Shown here piece after piece: positions 53,325-63,035 of a stretch of 64,000 nt of DNA. This DNA is from Spirosoma utsteinense. Its GTDB lineage: Bacteria; Bacteroidota; Bacteroidia; Cytophagales; Spirosomataceae. The stretch's first letter is position 1; the number at the start of each line of letters is the position of its first letter. The position numbers were made by a program, and so were the translations under genes. Location: assembly GCF_014282275.1 (NCBI RefSeq), contig NZ_VFIA01000027.1, positions 1 through 64,000 of the forward strand. Direction: 5' to 3'. A model generated the notes under the pieces. It saw only the letters and a list, made by a program, of their open reading frames with translations. It was not told where the DNA came from and ran no database searches.

Positions 53325-54218
53325 ATGATCGAACTACCCGTAATACCCTCCGAACAACAACGTAACCGGGCGGGCGTCCCAAAACGTCCCGACTGGCTGC
53401 GGGTGAAATTGCCTATCGGCCCCGAATATGCCAAAGTGCGTAAATTGGTTGATGAGCATAAGCTCCATACCATTTGCGAAAGTGGTAACTGTCCTAACAT
53501 GGGCGAATGTTGGGGGGCCGGTACCGCTACGTTTATGATTCTGGGTAACATCTGTACGCGCAGCTGTACCTTCTGTGCTGTTGCTACGGGCCGTCCGAAC
53601 GAATATGATACCGACGAGCCCCGGCGTGTAGCCGAAGCCATTGTGTTGATGAAGGTAAAGCATGCTGTCCTCACATCGGTCAACCGCGACGAATTGAAAG
53701 ATAAGGGCGCTGAAATCTGGTATCAGACCGTGCGGCTTATTAAAGAAGCGTCGCCCCAAACAACCATCGAAACCCTTATCCCCGATACGAAAGGTAACTG
53801 GGATGCCCTGGAGCGCATGATCTCGGCCGGTCAGGAGGTTGTATCCCACAATATGGAAACGGTAGAACGGCTTTACCGGCGCGTACGTCCGCAGGCTCGT
53901 TATGAACGTAGCCTGGAGCAGATCCGGCGGACAAAAGAGTACGGGCAGCGGACCAAGTCAGGCATCATGCTCGGGCTTGGCGAAACCCAGGATGAGGTTT
54001 TCAAAGCAATGGACGATCTGGCGGTTAATGGGCTAGACATCCTGACGTTAGGCCAGTATCTACAGCCGACCAAAATGCACCATGCGGTGATTGACTGGAT
54101 TCATCCGGAAACCTTTGCCATGTATAAAGAAGAAGGAGTTCGGCGCGGTCTGAAGTACGTAGAGTCAGGTCCGCTGGTCCGGTCGAGTTACCACGCTGAA
54201 AAACATGTACATGTCTAA
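53325..54218 (+). CDS. lipA: Lipoyl synthase LipA
   Basis: LipA inserts two sulfur atoms into octanoyl groups of lipoate-dependent enzymes, using two iron-sulfur clusters and radical SAM chemistry. The auxiliary cluster motif is C51, C56, C62 ([12 protein letters not shown]), the radical SAM motif C77, C81, C84 (CTRSCTFC), and the C-terminal serine ligand lies in [10 protein letters not shown]. Normal length of 297 residues. It stands alone; lipB is not in the window. Confidence 0.97.
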   Translation: MIELPVIPSEQQRNRAGVPKRPDWLRVKLPIGPEYAKVRKLVDEHKLHTICESGNCPNMGECWGAGTATFMILGNICTRSCTFCAVATGRPNEYDTDEPRRVAEAIVLMKVKHAVLTSVNRDELKDKGAEIWYQTVRLIKEASPQTTIETLIPDTKGNWDALERMISAGQEVVSHNMETVERLYRRVRPQARYERSLEQIRRTKEYGQRTKSGIMLGLGETQDEVFKAMDDLAVNGLDILTLGQYLQPTKMHHAVIDWIHPETFAMYKEEGVRRGLKYVESGPLVRSSYHAEKHVHV

Positions 54219-54303
54219 TTGACATCCATTTATAAACAATCTGGGTTCTCAATTATTTATAGAGTTAAGTCCGGGCCTACGGTTCGGACTTTTGTTTTAC
54301 CGC

Positions 54304-55458
54304 ATGAAGAAATACGACTTTATTATCGCTGGGGGCGGCATGGCGGGATTGAGTCTGGCGTACTATATGACCCGCTCATCACTACGTGACCGGTCGATCC
54401 TGATCCTGGACCGTGAACAGAAAAATCGCAATGACCGTACCTGGTGCTTCTGGGAGAACGGGGCAGGTCCGTTCGAATCGATTATGTTCCGCAAATGGAA
54501 CACAGTGAACTTTCATGGTACTACCCATTCGGGTCCGCTCGACCTCGGGACGTATGAGTATAAAATGTTGCGGGGCATCGATTTCTATGCGTTCGTGCAG
54601 AAAGAACTGGATAAGTGGCCTAATATTGAACGTCGACAGGCAACCATCAACCGCATCAAAGACACCCCTCAGGGAGGTTTCGTCATAGCTGATGACGAAC
54701 CGTACATAGCTGATTATGTATTCGACAGTACGTTGACGCTGCGCACCGATCAGCCCGAGAACCATAATCTGCTACAGCATTTCAAGGGGTGGGTGATAAA
54801 AACAGAAAGGCCCTGCTTTGATCCAAAACAGCCCGAAATTATGGATTTTCGGGTAGAGCAGCATGGCGACTGCCGGTTTGTTTATGTAATGCCGTTCGAC
54901 GCGCAGACCGCTCTTGTCGAGTTTACGCTCTTCAACGACAAGTTGATGACCGATGCTGAATATGATGCGGATATTACCCGTTATCTGGAACAGTATCTGG
55001 ATACAGGCACGTATCAAATTGACGAAACGGAGTATGGTATTATCCCAATGAGTGATACCCATACTGAAGAAAACCCTTCGGAGCACATTGTCCGGATTGG
55101 TACATCGGGTGGACATACAAAGGCTTCTACAGGGTATACTTTCCAGCGTACTCAGCGCTACCTGCGGGCTATTGTCGAGAACATGGCCGCTACGGGAGTC
55201 CCCAATCGCAATCCCCCCTGGTTTAATAAGCGATTCAAGTTATATGACAGTATTTTCCTCAATGTCCTGCAAAAACGCCGTCATTCCGCTGCCGACGTTT
55301 TTACGCGGTTCTATGCGGAGAACCATCCGGTCAAAGCGTTCCGGTTTCTGGACGAAGACACCCGGTTTTTCGACGAAATCCGGTTGTTCACGACCATGCC
55401 CTGGTGGCCGTTCACAGCAGCCTTTTTCGATGTGATACGCCGGAAACTGATTGGTTGA
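54304..55458 (+). CDS. crtY: Lycopene cyclase (CrtY-type)
   Basis: This 384-residue flavin-dependent lycopene beta-cyclase makes beta-carotene ends. The start at 54304 directly precedes the FAD motif YDFIIAGGGMAGLSLAYY (residues 3-20). NDRTWCFWE near residue 44 and the C-terminal FHV-like region are typical of the CrtY/CrtL family in Bacteroidota. No other carotenoid gene (crtB, crtI, crtZ) is nearby, so it is an isolated copy. It fits a pigmented organism such as Spirosoma. Its 3' end is 110 bases from metK. Confidence 0.9.
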   Translation: MKKYDFIIAGGGMAGLSLAYYMTRSSLRDRSILILDREQKNRNDRTWCFWENGAGPFESIMFRKWNTVNFHGTTHSGPLDLGTYEYKMLRGIDFYAFVQKELDKWPNIERRQATINRIKDTPQGGFVIADDEPYIADYVFDSTLTLRTDQPENHNLLQHFKGWVIKTERPCFDPKQPEIMDFRVEQHGDCRFVYVMPFDAQTALVEFTLFNDKLMTDAEYDADITRYLEQYLDTGTYQIDETEYGIIPMSDTHTEENPSEHIVRIGTSGGHTKASTGYTFQRTQRYLRAIVENMAATGVPNRNPPWFNKRFKLYDSIFLNVLQKRRHSAADVFTRFYAENHPVKAFRFLDEDTRFFDEIRLFTTMPWWPFTAAFFDVIRRKLIG

Positions 55459-55492
55459 GCCGCGAACTATGTAATCGGCCTTCTGTTATTAC

Positions 55493-55522
55493 TTGTCACC
55501 TTCCGGGAAACCCTTAGCTTTG
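55493..55522 (+). promoter_or_regulatory. metK promoter (TTG-N19-TAGCTTTG)
   Basis: TTG at 55493-55495 is separated by 19 bases from TAGCTTTG (55515-55522), an exact match to the Bacteroidota housekeeping consensus. Transcription should start near 55529, about 40 bases before the metK start. Confidence 0.7.
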
Positions 55523-55569
55523 CAGCGACTAACGCTTTGTTCGTACTAACCAAGTCATCTGGAGAATCA

Positions 55570-56847
55570 ATGCCTTATCTTTTCACTTCCGAGTCCGTTT
55601 CCGAGGGACACCCTGATAAAGTCGCTGACCAAATTTCTGACGCTTTAATTGACAACTTTTTAGCGTTCGATCCGTCCAGCAAGGTAGCCTGCGAAACACT
55701 CGTAACAACTGGACAGGTTGTACTGGCCGGTGAAATCAAAACGGACACGTATCTCGACGTTCAAAAAATCACTCGCGACGTCATTCGCAAGATCGGTTAT
55801 ACCAAGAGTGAATACATGTTCGAGGCTAACTCCTGCGGTATATTCTCGGCCCTCCACGATCAATCGGCCGATATCAATCAGGGTGTTGACCGTGTAGTCG
55901 ATAGCCAGGACTTCGAGAGCCTGGCCAACGCCCAGGGCGCGGGCGATCAGGGCATGATGTTTGGTTATGCAACCAACGAAACCGATAACTATATGCCGCT
56001 GCCGCTGGATCTGGCGCATGCCATCCTGCGTGAAATGTCGGTTATTCGCAACAATGAAATCGAGTTGATGCCTTATCTGCGTCCCGATGCCAAATCGCAG
56101 GTAACGATCGAGTACTCCGACGACGATCAGCCAATCCGCATCGATACCATTGTTGTTTCTACCCAGCACGACGATTTTGCTGACGATGCAACGATGCTGG
56201 CTAAAATTCGTGAAGACATTATCAACGTTGTTATTCCGCGGGTAAAATCGGCACAGAAAGCGGAATTACAGGGACTTTTCGATGGCGACATCACTTATTA
56301 TATCAACCCAACCGGTAAGTTCGTCATTGGCGGACCACACGGAGATACCGGTCTGACGGGTCGTAAAATCATTGTTGACACGTATGGTGGTAAGGGAGCG
56401 CACGGCGGTGGGGCTTTCTCGGGTAAAGATCCTTCTAAAGTAGACCGGTCTGCTGCCTACGCCACGCGGCATATTGCCAAAAACCTGGTAGCTGCCGGGC
56501 TTTGCGATCAGGTACTTGTGCAGGTTTCCTATGCCATCGGAGTTGCTAAACCCTGTGGCCTGTATGTTAACACGTACGGAACCGCTAAAATAGACATGCA
56601 CGATGGGGTGATTGCCGAGAAGATTGCCCAACTGTTTGATATGCGTCCTTACGCCATCGAACAGCGGCTGAAGCTCCGGAATCCAATCTACTCCGAAACG
56701 GCTGCTTATGGTCATATGGGGCGAAAAAATGAGATAGTAACCAAAACCTTTGGGTCTAACGGCCAGACAAAACAAGTGGAGGTAGAACTCTTTACCTGGG
56801 AAAAACTTGATTTCGTTGACAAGGTGAAAGCCGCGTTTGGCTTGTAA
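55570..56847 (+). CDS. metK: S-adenosylmethionine synthetase
   Basis: MetK joins methionine and ATP to give S-adenosylmethionine, the cofactor for lipA and queA in this window and many others. Signatures: [20 protein letters not shown] near the N-terminus, [15 protein letters not shown], the P-loop-like [21 protein letters not shown], and [19 protein letters not shown]. The start at 55570 (MPYLFTSES) follows the promoter; an upstream extension from 55537 would begin too close to it. 425 residues, slightly longer than the E. coli enzyme. No SAM riboswitch fits in the short leader. Confidence 0.97.
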   Translation: MPYLFTSESVSEGHPDKVADQISDALIDNFLAFDPSSKVACETLVTTGQVVLAGEIKTDTYLDVQKITRDVIRKIGYTKSEYMFEANSCGIFSALHDQSADINQGVDRVVDSQDFESLANAQGAGDQGMMFGYATNETDNYMPLPLDLAHAILREMSVIRNNEIELMPYLRPDAKSQVTIEYSDDDQPIRIDTIVVSTQHDDFADDATMLAKIREDIINVVIPRVKSAQKAELQGLFDGDITYYINPTGKFVIGGPHGDTGLTGRKIIVDTYGGKGAHGGGAFSGKDPSKVDRSAAYATRHIAKNLVAAGLCDQVLVQVSYAIGVAKPCGLYVNTYGTAKIDMHDGVIAEKIAQLFDMRPYAIEQRLKLRNPIYSETAAYGHMGRKNEIVTKTFGSNGQTKQVEVELFTWEKLDFVDKVKAAFGL

Positions 56848-56891
56848 TAAACGAACGGGTGTACGGACTAAGATCCCAATGCCTGATGTAA

Positions 56892-56931
56892 AATGACGAA
56901 AGCCACCCTTTTCAGGATGGCTTTCGTCATT
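56892..56931. terminator. Shared terminator of metK and hpf
   Basis: A 17-bp stem with one mismatch (aatgacgaaagccaccc, 56892-56908; right arm 56915-56931) lies between the two convergent stops (56847 and 56946) and is flanked by A/T on both sides. Confidence 0.85.
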
Positions 56932-56945
56932 TACTGATAATCAGT

Positions 56946-57320
56946 CTATAACTCATCAGGTTCGAAGACCTCGTCTTCCTGAACCCTGGATTTTGCTTCT
57001 GTAATAGCTGGGCTGGAAAAATCACTTCGTTTCTCTTTGCAGCGAACAAGCTTATCTTTCAATACATCGAGCACACGATCGGTGGCGCTTTCGAAACTTT
57101 TGTCGTGTTCCTTCACGAAGAGCTCCTTGCCGGGGATTGTAAGGCGGACTTCAACGACTTTCTCCTTCACTTTGTTGGAGTCAGCCCCTTCTAATCGTAG
57201 AAACACCTCTGCGCCAATAATACGGTCATGGAACGTGTCTAATTTATTGAGTTTCGCCTGAATGAAATCGAGCAGGCTTTGATCTGCCGTGAACTTAACG
57301 GCGTGCATTTGTAGTCTCAT
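56946..57320 (-). CDS. hpf: Ribosome hibernation promoting factor (short HPF)
   Basis: This 124-residue HPF/RaiA-family protein binds the decoding centre of idle ribosomes. The start MRLQMHAVKFTADQ (57318-57320) is chosen because the longer frame to 57389 would overlap the promoter. The fold signatures are LLDFIQAKLNKLDTFHD, VFLRLEG...KVKEKVVEVRLTIPGKELFVK, and SFESATDRVLDVLKDKL. It has no C-terminal dimerisation domain, so it is of the short type. The acidic tail (VQEDEVFEPDEL) is a common Bacteroidota feature. Confidence 0.93.
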   Translation of the reverse strand: MRLQMHAVKFTADQSLLDFIQAKLNKLDTFHDRIIGAEVFLRLEGADSNKVKEKVVEVRLTIPGKELFVKEHDKSFESATDRVLDVLKDKLVRCKEKRSDFSSPAITEAKSRVQEDEVFEPDEL

Positions 57321-57388
57321 TGTGTCGCTTTTAAAGGTGAATTGAAACAGAACATCAATGGATTGTCTAAGTTTGACTATTACGGCCA

Positions 57389-57418
57389 CAAAGTCAAGTG
57401 CTGCTACGAAAGATGCAA
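57389..57418 (-). promoter_or_regulatory. hpf promoter (TTG-N19-TGACTTTG)
   Basis: On the minus strand TTG (57416-57418) is followed after exactly 19 bases by TGACTTTG (57389-57396), seven of eight matches to TAnnTTTG. Transcription would begin near 57382, supporting the translation start at 57320. Confidence 0.6.
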
Positions 57419-57530
57419 TTCCGTTTCACGCACGAGGCTGGCGTGAGATCGTTAGTGGGTCATACTATTCAATTTGAGTGGCTCTGTGGAACGTTTGACA
57501 AGTTAAGTTCTTCGTAAAGTATAATTTCGT

Positions 57531-58901
57531 TTATTTTAAGTAAACACAAATAGGGTTTTTCGGCCGTAATGTAATCAACGGATGTGGGTTTATTCGCTGG
57601 TTGGGCACCGGGAAAATCGAAAAGGTCCGTACCAGCATCGCCAACAGGATCTGCATTTCCATTAGAGCAAATTGATTGCCAATACATAAACGGGGACCTC
57701 CCCCAAATGGTAAATACGCATACGAATGCCGGGATGGGAGGGTGCCGCTGGTATTTGGGGCAAACCGCTCCGGGTCGAACCGTTCGGGGTCAGGCCAGCT
57801 CGCGGGATCGCGGTGTAGCAGGTAAGGGCTTACTAATGCCGTTGAGCCGGCCGGAATGGTATGAGGGCCTATCGGGTCATCGGCTATGGCTAATCGGCTC
57901 ATGATCCAGGCGGGCGGGTAAAGCCGTAACGATTCCTGAACGACCTGCATCGCATACGGTAAGGCCCTGAAAGCATCGGGTGGGGGTGTCCGCTTATCGC
58001 CAAGAACGGTTTTCGCTTCGGCCTGTAGCCGGGCCAGAACGGCCGGGTGCTCTGTCAGGAGATGCAGCGTCCAGGCCATGGAAACGGCGGTCGTTTCGTG
58101 GCCGGCTGCGAAGATAGTTACGCATTCGTCACGTAGCTGCTGATCCGACATGCGTTCGCCGGTATCTTCATCTTCTGTACCCTGAAGCATAGCCAGCAGA
58201 TCATCCCGCTGGTCTGTATGGTCATTCCGACGTTGGTTGATGACTCCGTAAATGAACGAGTCAACGAGTTCGCCCGCGCGCCTGAAGCGTTGGTGAGCGG
58301 GCGTTGGCCACCGCATGGGAAACCGGATCGGTGATAACATCCGCTGGTTAGCCTGAAATTGCAAGGTGTCGAGGGCCATTGATAAACCATCGAGTTTGCC
58401 AATCACATCAGAGCCGAACAGGGTTTTGCAGACAATGCGCATCGTTACATCCATAAGTGCCTGCGATGCGTTGAGGGGCTGGCTGTGGTTGAGCTGCCTG
58501 AGATCATCGATCCAATCGGCGGTCTCGTCAACCATCGTCTGGGCCAGTGCTGCCAGGCGCTGCCGGTGAAAAGCAGGCTGTGCCAACCGCCGTTGCCGTC
58601 GCCAGAAGTCACCATCGCTGGTGAGCAGCCCGTTGCCCAGGAAGATCTTCAGCACGTTGAACGCCGGAGAACGAACATAATTTCGGTGATTCTCCTGGAT
58701 AACGTGTCTGGCATCGTCAGGTTGAAGAACGAGATACTGGTGTCGGCCGCCAATACGCAGATGAACGATACGGTCATAGCGCTTTTGGAGGGTGTTCAGT
58801 ATAGCCAGCGGATCGCGAAGAAAGGAAAGCGTATTTCCCAACATCGGCAGGCCGGGGTGTAAGGGAGCAGGGCGGGTAGGGGAGGAGTTGAGAGTTTCCA
58901 T
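57531..58901 (-). CDS. Cytochrome P450
   Basis: This 456-residue soluble heme monooxygenase has the I-helix [13 protein letters not shown], the K-helix EESLRLYPP-type ExxR ([11 protein letters not shown]), and the heme loop [15 protein letters not shown] with Cys406 as the iron ligand. The pattern is closest to CYP110/CYP102-like fatty-acid or terpene hydroxylases. The start [11 protein letters not shown] (58899-58901) is preferred over an ATG ten codons upstream. No ferredoxin or reductase gene is adjacent; the flavoprotein at 49.8 kb is not linked. The substrate is unknown. Confidence 0.93.
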   Translation of the reverse strand: METLNSSPTRPAPLHPGLPMLGNTLSFLRDPLAILNTLQKRYDRIVHLRIGGRHQYLVLQPDDARHVIQENHRNYVRSPAFNVLKIFLGNGLLTSDGDFWRRQRRLAQPAFHRQRLAALAQTMVDETADWIDDLRQLNHSQPLNASQALMDVTMRIVCKTLFGSDVIGKLDGLSMALDTLQFQANQRMLSPIRFPMRWPTPAHQRFRRAGELVDSFIYGVINQRRNDHTDQRDDLLAMLQGTEDEDTGERMSDQQLRDECVTIFAAGHETTAVSMAWTLHLLTEHPAVLARLQAEAKTVLGDKRTPPPDAFRALPYAMQVVQESLRLYPPAWIMSRLAIADDPIGPHTIPAGSTALVSPYLLHRDPASWPDPERFDPERFAPNTSGTLPSRHSYAYLPFGGGPRLCIGNQFALMEMQILLAMLVRTFSIFPVPNQRINPHPLITLRPKNPICVYLK

Positions 58902-58977
58902 CAAAAAACGCTGGATAGTAGCCGTCGGCAATATGCAGACTAATCTACTATCCAGCGCTCAATAGTTGGTATCCTGT

Positions 58978-59844
58978 CTAGGAATTAATCACTTCACCTC
59001 CGTTGACATGGATGACCTGACCCGTAAAATACGAAGCATCTTCCGAAGCCAGAAAGACATAGGCCGGTGCTAGCTCTGCGGGTTGGCCGGGGCGTTCCAT
59101 AGGCGTGTCCTTCCCAAATTTTTCTACTTCTTCCGGCGATTTGGTTGCTACGATCAACGGTGTCCAGATCGGTCCGGGTGCTACGGCATTGACGCGTATA
59201 CCCCGGTCGACCAGGTTCTGCGAGAGCGAACGGGTAAAGGCGGTAACGGCTCCTTTAGTAGCGGCATAATCGATCAGCGCTTTGCTGCCGCGGTAAGACA
59301 CCACGGATGTCGTATTGATGATGCAGTCATAAGCACCCATATGGGGCAGCAAGTTCTTTGTCAGGCGGAACATAGCCAGGATGTTCAGCTCGAACGTCTG
59401 GCGCATCTGCTCATCCGTTATATCGGTAAACTCGTGCTGTTCGACGTGATTGGCTGCGTTGTTCACCAACACGTTGACATGATGGTAGGTGCTGATGATC
59501 TTACCAACCGATTCCCGAATAAAAGAGAGGCTCTTCAGGTCGCCTGCCAGCAACAGACAGCGACGTCCTTCGGCTTCGATCAGTTCTTTGGTTTTCTGGG
59601 CATCCTGTTCCTCTCGTGGATGATAGATGAGCGCCAGATCGGCGCCTTCAAGAGCAAAATGCACCGCAACGGCCCGCCCAATGCCCGAGTCACCCCCGGT
59701 GATGACGGCAATTTTATCCTTCAGTTTTTCGGCCCCCTGGTAATTGTCCCGAATGTAAATCGGTTGCGGGTCCATTTCGTACTCCAGACCAGGCTGCGCA
59801 TCCTGATGCTGCGGTTTGACGTCTATTTCAAAATCAGTTGTCAT
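58978..59844 (-). CDS. SDR-family oxidoreductase, general-stress type (1)
   Basis: This 288-residue NAD(P)-dependent short-chain dehydrogenase has an N-terminal tail (KPQHQDAQPGLEYEMDPQP) typical of YghA/YdaD-like stress dehydrogenases. Cofactor motif: AVITGGDSGIGRAVA. Active site: NTTSVVSYRGS and YAATKGA (Ser, Tyr, Lys). PGPIWTPLI and the C-terminal SYFTGQVIHVNGGE are kept. The start at 59844 (MTTDFEID) is chosen; the frame is open upstream to 59922. It is a close paralogue of the next gene; substrates of this group are poorly known, possibly reactive aldehydes. Confidence 0.92.
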   Translation of the reverse strand: MTTDFEIDVKPQHQDAQPGLEYEMDPQPIYIRDNYQGAEKLKDKIAVITGGDSGIGRAVAVHFALEGADLALIYHPREEQDAQKTKELIEAEGRRCLLLAGDLKSLSFIRESVGKIISTYHHVNVLVNNAANHVEQHEFTDITDEQMRQTFELNILAMFRLTKNLLPHMGAYDCIINTTSVVSYRGSKALIDYAATKGAVTAFTRSLSQNLVDRGIRVNAVAPGPIWTPLIVATKSPEEVEKFGKDTPMERPGQPAELAPAYVFLASEDASYFTGQVIHVNGGEVINS

Positions 59845-59934
59845 AACGATGTTAATTAGTCTGTAAAAGCTGTGTTGGATTATAGGGCCCTGTTGAGCTG
59901 ACGCTCTGGAAACCAATAACACAGCAACGGTTTA

Positions 59935-60789
59935 CTACGTATTTATGATCGTACCGCCATTAGGATGAAGTACCTGCCCGGTTATGTAAGAAGCATCTTC
60001 CGAAGCTAGAAAAACATAGGCAGGCCCTACCTCGCTGGGCTGGCCGGGTCGTTTCATGGGTACATCCTTGCCAAACGAAGGTATTTGCTTAGCCTCTACC
60101 GATGCGGGGTTGAGCGGTGTCCAGATCGGTCCGGGTGCCACGCCATTGACCCGAATACCTTTGGAAACCAGGTTACTCGACAAGGCCCGGGTAAACGTCA
60201 TGATAGCGCCTTTTGTAGACGAATATTCGAGCAGATCGGCTCGGCCCTGATAGGCCGTGACGGAGGTCGTGTTAATAATCGAGTCCCCTTTCTGCATATG
60301 CGGAACCGCAGCTTTCGTGACCCGAAAGAAGGAGTAGATATTTGTCTCGTAAGTATCCAGCAAGTCCTCGTCAAGCGCTTCTTCGAGCGTTTTATGCGCC
60401 AGTTGAAGCCCCGCGTTATTCACCAGAATGTTTAGCTTGCCTAACTGCCGAACGGTCTCCTCCACAATATATTTGCAGTACGCTTCCTGTCGGATATCGC
60501 CCGGCAGCAACACGCAGCGCCTGCCTTCGGCTTCGACGAGTTCTTTGGTTTTCTGCGCGTCAACGTCTTCCCGATCCATGTAGGAAATGGCAACATCGGC
60601 ACCTTCGCGGGCAAAGTGGACGGCTACTGACCGGCCAATGCCCGAGTCGCCACCGGTTATAAGCGCAACTTTATCCTTGAGTTTGTTGGCACCTTTGTAG
60701 AGGTGTCGGATTACCTTCGGCTGTGGATTGAGGTCTGCCTCGATTCCGGGTTGAGTATCCTGATGCTGAGGGGGAATTTTAGCTTCCAT
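59935..60789 (-). CDS. SDR-family oxidoreductase, general-stress type (2)
   Basis: This 284-residue paralogue of the preceding SDR starts MEAKIPPQHQDTQPGIEADL. Cofactor motif: ALITGGDSGIGRSVA. Active site: NTTSVTAYQGR and YSSTKGA. The C-terminal DASYITGQVLHPNGG is kept. The two genes are tandem on the minus strand with about 90 bases between them and probably arose by duplication. They are divergent from the GMC oxidoreductase gene, with which they may share a regulatory region (60790-60923) containing a partial palindrome (aaatcta / tagattt, 60850-60872). Confidence 0.92.
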   Translation of the reverse strand: MEAKIPPQHQDTQPGIEADLNPQPKVIRHLYKGANKLKDKVALITGGDSGIGRSVAVHFAREGADVAISYMDREDVDAQKTKELVEAEGRRCVLLPGDIRQEAYCKYIVEETVRQLGKLNILVNNAGLQLAHKTLEEALDEDLLDTYETNIYSFFRVTKAAVPHMQKGDSIINTTSVTAYQGRADLLEYSSTKGAIMTFTRALSSNLVSKGIRVNGVAPGPIWTPLNPASVEAKQIPSFGKDVPMKRPGQPSEVGPAYVFLASEDASYITGQVLHPNGGTIINT

Positions 60790-60923
60790 AACGTGGCTTT
60801 ATTGTTTTATCTGTTTTGATAAGCCCAAAGCCGCGCCGGTTGTTTGTATAAATCTATTGAAATAGTAGATTTTTTGCCGCCTATAAATTAATACGTAATA
60901 TCGTAATCCTAAAAACAAATAGC

Positions 60924-62657
60924 ATGCATATCAATGGCGACGCCCGCAAGCAAAACACCTACGATGCTATTGTAATCGGTTCGGGAATTAGCGGAGGATG
61001 GGCGGCTAAAGATCTCTGTGAGAAGGGGTTGAAAACGCTCGTACTCGAACGTGGACGCGATGTCAAACACATTGTCGACTACCCAACGGCTACGCTCAAT
61101 CCCTGGGAGTTCCCGCACCGCAACCGCATGCCGGAAGACTTTGACAAGGCAAATCCCATTGCAACGAAGTGTTATGCACTGGACGAAGCAACGGAGCAGT
61201 TTTTTGTCAAGGATGCCGAGCACCCCTACGTACAGGAGAAGCCCTTCGACTGGATCAAGGGCTACCAGGTAGGCGGGAAGTCGTTGATCTGGGCGCGGCA
61301 AACCCAGCGCTGGAGTAAATTCGATTTTGAAGCCAACGCCCGCGACGGGGCCGCCGTAGACTGGCCCATCCGTTACGAAGATGTAGCGCCCTGGTACAGC
61401 CACGTTGAAAAATTCGTGGGCATCAGTGGCAATAAAGACGGGCTGGAAACGCTGCCCGATGGCGAGTTCCTGAAGCCCTGGGAGCTAAACTGCGTAGAGA
61501 AACACATTCAGAAGCGCGTAGCCGACAGCTATAAAGACCGCCATGTAATCATTGGCCGGTGCGCCCACCTGACCGATCCGCAACAAATTCACTACGACCA
61601 GGGGAGGGCACAGTGTCAGGCACGGCATTTGTGCTACCGGGGTTGCCTGTACGGGGCATATTTCAGCAGTAATTCTTCGACCTTGCCGTGGGCTGCTAAA
61701 ACGGGTAATCTCACCCTCCGGCCTGATTCGATCGTTCACTCCATTATTTACGACGAAGCCTCGGCCGGTACGTTAGGAAAGGGTGGCCGGGCTACGGGCG
61801 TTCGGGTGATTGATACGCATACCCGGCAACTAACGGAGTATTACGCGCGCATTATCTTTGTAAATGCGGCCTGCCTCAATACAAACCTGCTATTACTTCA
61901 CTCGACTTCGCGCCGGTTTCCGAATGGATTGGGGAACGACAGCGGAACGCTCGGCCGGTACGTAGCCTTTCATAACTACCGTGGCAATATCACCGCTGAC
62001 TATGAAGGATTCGAAGACGGGTACTATTACGGGCGTCGGCCTACTACTGCGTTCATGCCTAACTTTCGTAATGTCGATAAGCAGGAGGTGAATTTTCAGC
62101 GTGGTTATATGGTTGCGTTCAGTGCAGCCCGGTCGGGTTGGCAACGGGGAAATGCAGAGGATGGATTTGGGGCCGATTTTAAAAACAAGGTGACCGACCC
62201 CGGTGCATGGCATGTGTTTATGATGATGCAGGGTGAAACCGTACCCCGCTATGAAAATCATGTCCGGCTCAGTGCCGATCAAAAAGACCCATGGGGAATC
62301 CCTCAACTTATCACGTCTATTGGGTACACTAAGAATGATCTGGACATGATGAAGGACTTTCTGGAGCAGGGAGCCGACATGCTGGATAAGGCTGGATGTA
62401 CGAACATCAACCCCTACGATGACCACCGCAATCCCGGTCTCGATATCCACGAGATGGGTGGCGTCCGGATGGGACGTGACCCAAAAACGTCCATGCTGAA
62501 TGCCTATAACCAGATGCACAGCGTTAAGAACGTGTTCGTGACCGATGGTGCAGCCATGACATCGACGGGTACTCAGAATCCGTCCATTACCTTTATGGCT
62601 TTGACGGCCCGAGCGGTTAATTATGCCGTTGCGGAAATGAAAAAAAAGAATTTATAA
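60924..62657 (+). CDS. GMC-family oxidoreductase (FAD-dependent sugar/alcohol dehydrogenase)
   Basis: This 577-residue flavoprotein has the N-terminal FAD motif DAIVIGSGISGGWAAKDLC, the motif LVLERGRD, a CxxxC pair (HLCYRGCLYGAYFSS) typical of Bacteroidota sugar dehydrogenases, and the C-terminal GLDIHEMGGVRMG and GTQNPSITFMALTARA. It oxidises an alcohol or sugar. No Tat signal is visible, unlike many relatives. The usual partner, a gluconate-2-dehydrogenase subunit 3 protein, is absent; two small genes of other kinds follow within 40 bases. Confidence 0.92.
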   Translation: MHINGDARKQNTYDAIVIGSGISGGWAAKDLCEKGLKTLVLERGRDVKHIVDYPTATLNPWEFPHRNRMPEDFDKANPIATKCYALDEATEQFFVKDAEHPYVQEKPFDWIKGYQVGGKSLIWARQTQRWSKFDFEANARDGAAVDWPIRYEDVAPWYSHVEKFVGISGNKDGLETLPDGEFLKPWELNCVEKHIQKRVADSYKDRHVIIGRCAHLTDPQQIHYDQGRAQCQARHLCYRGCLYGAYFSSNSSTLPWAAKTGNLTLRPDSIVHSIIYDEASAGTLGKGGRATGVRVIDTHTRQLTEYYARIIFVNAACLNTNLLLLHSTSRRFPNGLGNDSGTLGRYVAFHNYRGNITADYEGFEDGYYYGRRPTTAFMPNFRNVDKQEVNFQRGYMVAFSAARSGWQRGNAEDGFGADFKNKVTDPGAWHVFMMMQGETVPRYENHVRLSADQKDPWGIPQLITSIGYTKNDLDMMKDFLEQGADMLDKAGCTNINPYDDHRNPGLDIHEMGGVRMGRDPKTSMLNAYNQMHSVKNVFVTDGAAMTSTGTQNPSITFMALTARAVNYAVAEMKKKNL

Positions 62658-62671
62658 GTTCATCAGATCGC

Positions 62672-63016
62672 ATGACCAAATCTAAACTAACGCCCGAGGC
62701 TATGCTGGCCCGGTTGGCATTTTATCGTTCCCATGAGAAATTTCCTGATCCCGATTGGGTGAACCGGGAATTACCCGTGCCTAACGAAACAGGTCGGCAG
62801 AAAATGAACCAGGCTGTCAACGAATTCATCGATTTCCTGGTCGTACTCATTGAGCGTGGGGATACTGAACCCGAAGAGTTTAAAGAAAATATTCAGGGAT
62901 ACGTTGATGCCTGGGATGTGCTACACTACAGCACTGACGAGATCGACTTCATCATCGACGTGGAGTGCTCAATTATGCGCGTGGTGGGCGTCGACTGTAG
63001 CGAACTAGCCTTGTAG
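62672..63016 (+). CDS. Small protein of unknown function after GMC oxidoreductase
   Basis: I do not recognise this 114-residue cytoplasmic protein. It is acidic and helical (TPEAMLARLAFYRSHEKF, QKMNQAVNEFIDFLVVLIE, DEIDFIIDVECSIMRVVGVD), with two Cys in the last 20 residues. It starts 15 bases after the GMC stop and precedes another small gene by 19 bases, so all three are likely one operon. It might be a partner or regulator of the GMC enzyme. Confidence 0.75.
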   Translation: MTKSKLTPEAMLARLAFYRSHEKFPDPDWVNRELPVPNETGRQKMNQAVNEFIDFLVVLIERGDTEPEEFKENIQGYVDAWDVLHYSTDEIDFIIDVECSIMRVVGVDCSELAL

Positions 63017-63035
63017 CCCATCATCCCAGAATAAT

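Noticed and set aside
55460-55569. SAM riboswitch before metK
   Set aside because: The leader after the predicted transcription start is about 40 bases, too short for any known SAM riboswitch, and no matching stems are seen.
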